Source: an uncultured Chloroflexota bacterium (GTDB taxonomy: Bacteria > Chloroflexota > Limnocylindria > Limnocylindrales > Limnocylindraceae). Taken from it: DNA of 7,313 nucleotides. Location of the stretch: assembly GCA_937864085.1 (NCBI GenBank), contig CALMIH010000036.1, forward strand, positions 1 to 7,313. Direction: 5' to 3'. The notes below the pieces were generated by a model. That model was given only the letters and a program-made list of their open reading frames with translations, had not been told where the DNA came from and ran no database searches. Shown here in pieces: positions 5,614 to 7,313 of this stretch; position 1 is the first letter of the stretch, and the number at the start of each line of letters is the position of its first letter. A program made the position numbers and the translations under genes.

Positions 5614-7295
5614 GTCGCCTCCGACTCCGCGAGGTTCGCCTGAGCGGGTTCAAGACCTTTGCGGATAAGACAACGATTGCCTTCACCCCAGGCATCACAG
5701 CGATCGTTGGACCGAACGGGAGCGGCAAATCAAACATCGTTGACGCACTGCGTTGGGCACTCGGCGAAGCGGGTCGTGGAATTCGCTCAAAGCGCGTCGA
5801 TGAGGTGATCTTCGCAGGCTCCGAGAAGCGACGCCAGCTCGGCCTCGCCGAAGTTTCGCTCAGCATTGCGAATGATGATGGCCTCTTCGACCTCCCCTTC
5901 ACAGAGATTGAGATCGCACGTCGTGCCGATCGCGGTGGCGGTCAGGAGTATCTGCTCAATCGTGAGCGCGTCCGACTTCGCGACCTGAACGAACTTCTTG
6001 ATGGAGCTGGACTCGCTGAGAACGGGCTCCTCTTCATTGGACAGGGTGCGGTGGATCAGGCGCTCAGCCTGCGGGCTGAAGAGCGTCGCGCCCTGGTAGA
6101 AGAGTTTGCGGGCACAGCGCGACATGAGCGACGCCGCGCACGCGCAGAGTCTGAGATGAAGGAGGCAACAGAGAATCGCGCCCGTGTTGAGGAGATCCTC
6201 GCAGCGCTACGACCACAGGAGCGCCGTCTCGCCACACTCGCGCGCCAGGAGGCTGGGCGTGACGAGCTCCTCTCTGAGGCGGTCGATTGGATCGCAACGC
6301 TTGGCGCGCAGCGCTCCGGCTGGTTTACCACTCGTCGCCTCCAGAGCCGCACCCGACTGAGCGAGGTGAGCGCGGAGCTCGCCACCGTCCGAGAGGCGCT
6401 GCGCTCCGCAGACGGAGAGGCGCAGGTTCGGCGCGTACGACTCGCAGAGGCGCGACTCGCCCTAGAGGCGGCGCGTCAGCAGCTTGAGGCGGCGCGAGCA
6501 ACACGTGAGGCGGCGGAGCGGAATCGCGCACGCTCTGATGCGGAGGCAGCAGCGGTGCAGCGTGATACGGAACGACTCAGCGCCGAGGTTGCCGCTGCAG
6601 AGCGAGAGGTCTTCGCCGTTGAGCAGATCCGCGCCACCCCAGCCCCCGCCGCCGATGCAGAGGCGGCAGCAGCACTTGAACTTCTTGATGCCGACCTTGC
6701 AACCGCCCGGCGTGAGCTGCGCGCACTGAGTAGCGACGGCTCGAGCGAGGCGGCGAGCGGACAGTCACTCCTTCGTGCAGAACGCTCGCGATCATCTGAG
6801 CTCGCGGAGACCGAGGCGCGCATCCTCCGCAGCGAGGCGGAGATTGAGGCGGTCGAAGCTGATCACTCCGCAGAGGAACTGATTGCGGCCACGGGACGTC
6901 GAGATACGGCAGCGGCCGCATATACAGAGGTGGCGAGCCGACTCGAACGCGCAACGGCGGCGGTGACCGCCGCGGAGGCTGCTGAGGCGAAGGCGCGCGC
7001 CCTTGTTGGCGACCGCGACAGTGCCGCGCGCGCCGCTGAGGCGGAGAGCGCAACACTGCAGGGGCGACTCAGCGCGTTGGAAGCACGCCGCACCGCACTT
7101 CAAGAGCGTGCACTTGCACGCGCTGCGCGCGCTATCGGTGGTCGAAGCCTCTTGGCTGGTGTGGAGATTCGTGAAGAGGGGCGTAGCGCCGTCCTCGCCG
7201 CCCTCGGCGCACTTGCGCGCGGATTCATTGTTGACCGGAGTGGCGCAACTCTTCTTCGCCGCGGCCGAACTGGCGGCCGAAGGCGCGGTAGTTGA
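5610..7295 (+). CDS. smc: chromosome segregation protein SMC, N-terminal half (partial, frame break near the end)
   Basis: SMC dimers with ScpA/ScpB organise and help segregate the chromosome. The N-terminal half is present: Walker A GPNGSGKS (34-41), VDALRWALGEA (44-54), EVIFAGSEKRR (65-75), the Q-loop FIGQGAVDQ (142-150) followed by LSLRAEERRALVEEFAGTARHE, then a long Ala/Arg/Glu-rich coiled coil from about 170 to 505, and the beginning of the hinge (SLLAGVEI, AVLAALGALARGFIVD). The signature motif and Walker B of the C-terminal half lie beyond the window. The frame ends in an Arg/Gly-rich tail and TGA (7293-7295), but from 7258 another frame reads AAAELAAEGAVVDAGG, open to the window edge. 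Dropping one base near 7250-7257 joins them. The start is GTG with a strong ribosome site. Confidence 0.96.
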   Translation: MSRLRLREVRLSGFKTFADKTTIAFTPGITAIVGPNGSGKSNIVDALRWALGEAGRGIRSKRVDEVIFAGSEKRRQLGLAEVSLSIANDDGLFDLPFTEIEIARRADRGGGQEYLLNRERVRLRDLNELLDGAGLAENGLLFIGQGAVDQALSLRAEERRALVEEFAGTARHERRRARAESEMKEATENRARVEEILAALRPQERRLATLARQEAGRDELLSEAVDWIATLGAQRSGWFTTRRLQSRTRLSEVSAELATVREALRSADGEAQVRRVRLAEARLALEAARQQLEAARATREAAERNRARSDAEAAAVQRDTERLSAEVAAAEREVFAVEQIRATPAPAADAEAAAALELLDADLATARRELRALSSDGSSEAASGQSLLRAERSRSSELAETEARILRSEAEIEAVEADHSAEELIAATGRRDTAAAAYTEVASRLERATAAVTAAEAAEAKARALVGDRDSAARAAEAESATLQGRLSALEARRTALQERALARAARAIGGRSLLAGVEIREEGRSAVLAALGALARGFIVDRSGATLLRRGRTGGRRRGS

Positions 7296-7313
7296 CGCGG
7301 GTGGGAAACAACG

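Noticed and set aside
1..7313. Mobile element, CRISPR array, tRNA or toxin-antitoxin content
   Set aside because: No terminal inverted repeats, transposase or integrase motifs, spaced direct repeats, or tRNA-like folds were seen; nearly every base belongs to core genes.

Overview
The window is a compact, all-plus-strand run of bacterial housekeeping genes with high GC by eye, very short intergenic gaps and several 4-base stop/start overlaps. Gene order is recG (C-terminal part) - rsmD - coaD - DUF177/yceD - rpmF - plsX - nusB-like - acpP - rnc - smc (N-terminal part). There is no sign of mobile DNA, CRISPR, RNA genes or accessory systems. The order and the GTG-rich, tightly packed style fit a high-GC bacterium such as a member of the Chloroflexota, possibly one with a streamlined genome. 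That is inference from gene order and composition only; no taxonomic marker was compared.

Region by region: 2-1011 holds the helicase core and C-terminus of RecG, broken into two reading frames by one apparently missing base near 617-621. 1033-2737 is a coupled trio: RsmD (16S rRNA methyltransferase), CoaD (coenzyme A synthesis) and a DUF177/YceD protein. A 121-base spacer with two small hairpins leads into rpmF (ribosomal protein L32, 2859-3062). 3070-4848 carries plsX, a divergent NusB-like protein and acpP. A short spacer with a strong GC hairpin (4854-4871) separates acpP from rnc (4891-5613), which overlaps smc by 4 bases. smc runs to the window edge and also breaks frame, near 7250-7257.

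Functionally the cluster joins phospholipid and acyl-carrier metabolism (CoaD makes the CoA precursor from which the ACP prosthetic group is taken; PlsX converts acyl-ACP to acyl-phosphate) with ribosome and rRNA maturation (RsmD, DUF177, L32, NusB, RNase III) and with DNA maintenance (RecG, SMC). This is a known kind of bacterial growth-gene neighbourhood.

I did not find a new biological system. The points most worth a second look are: two single-base frame breaks in otherwise well-conserved genes; a conserved active-site aspartate of RNase III that reads as alanine; the hairpin just upstream of rnc; and a divergent NusB-like gene between plsX and acpP.
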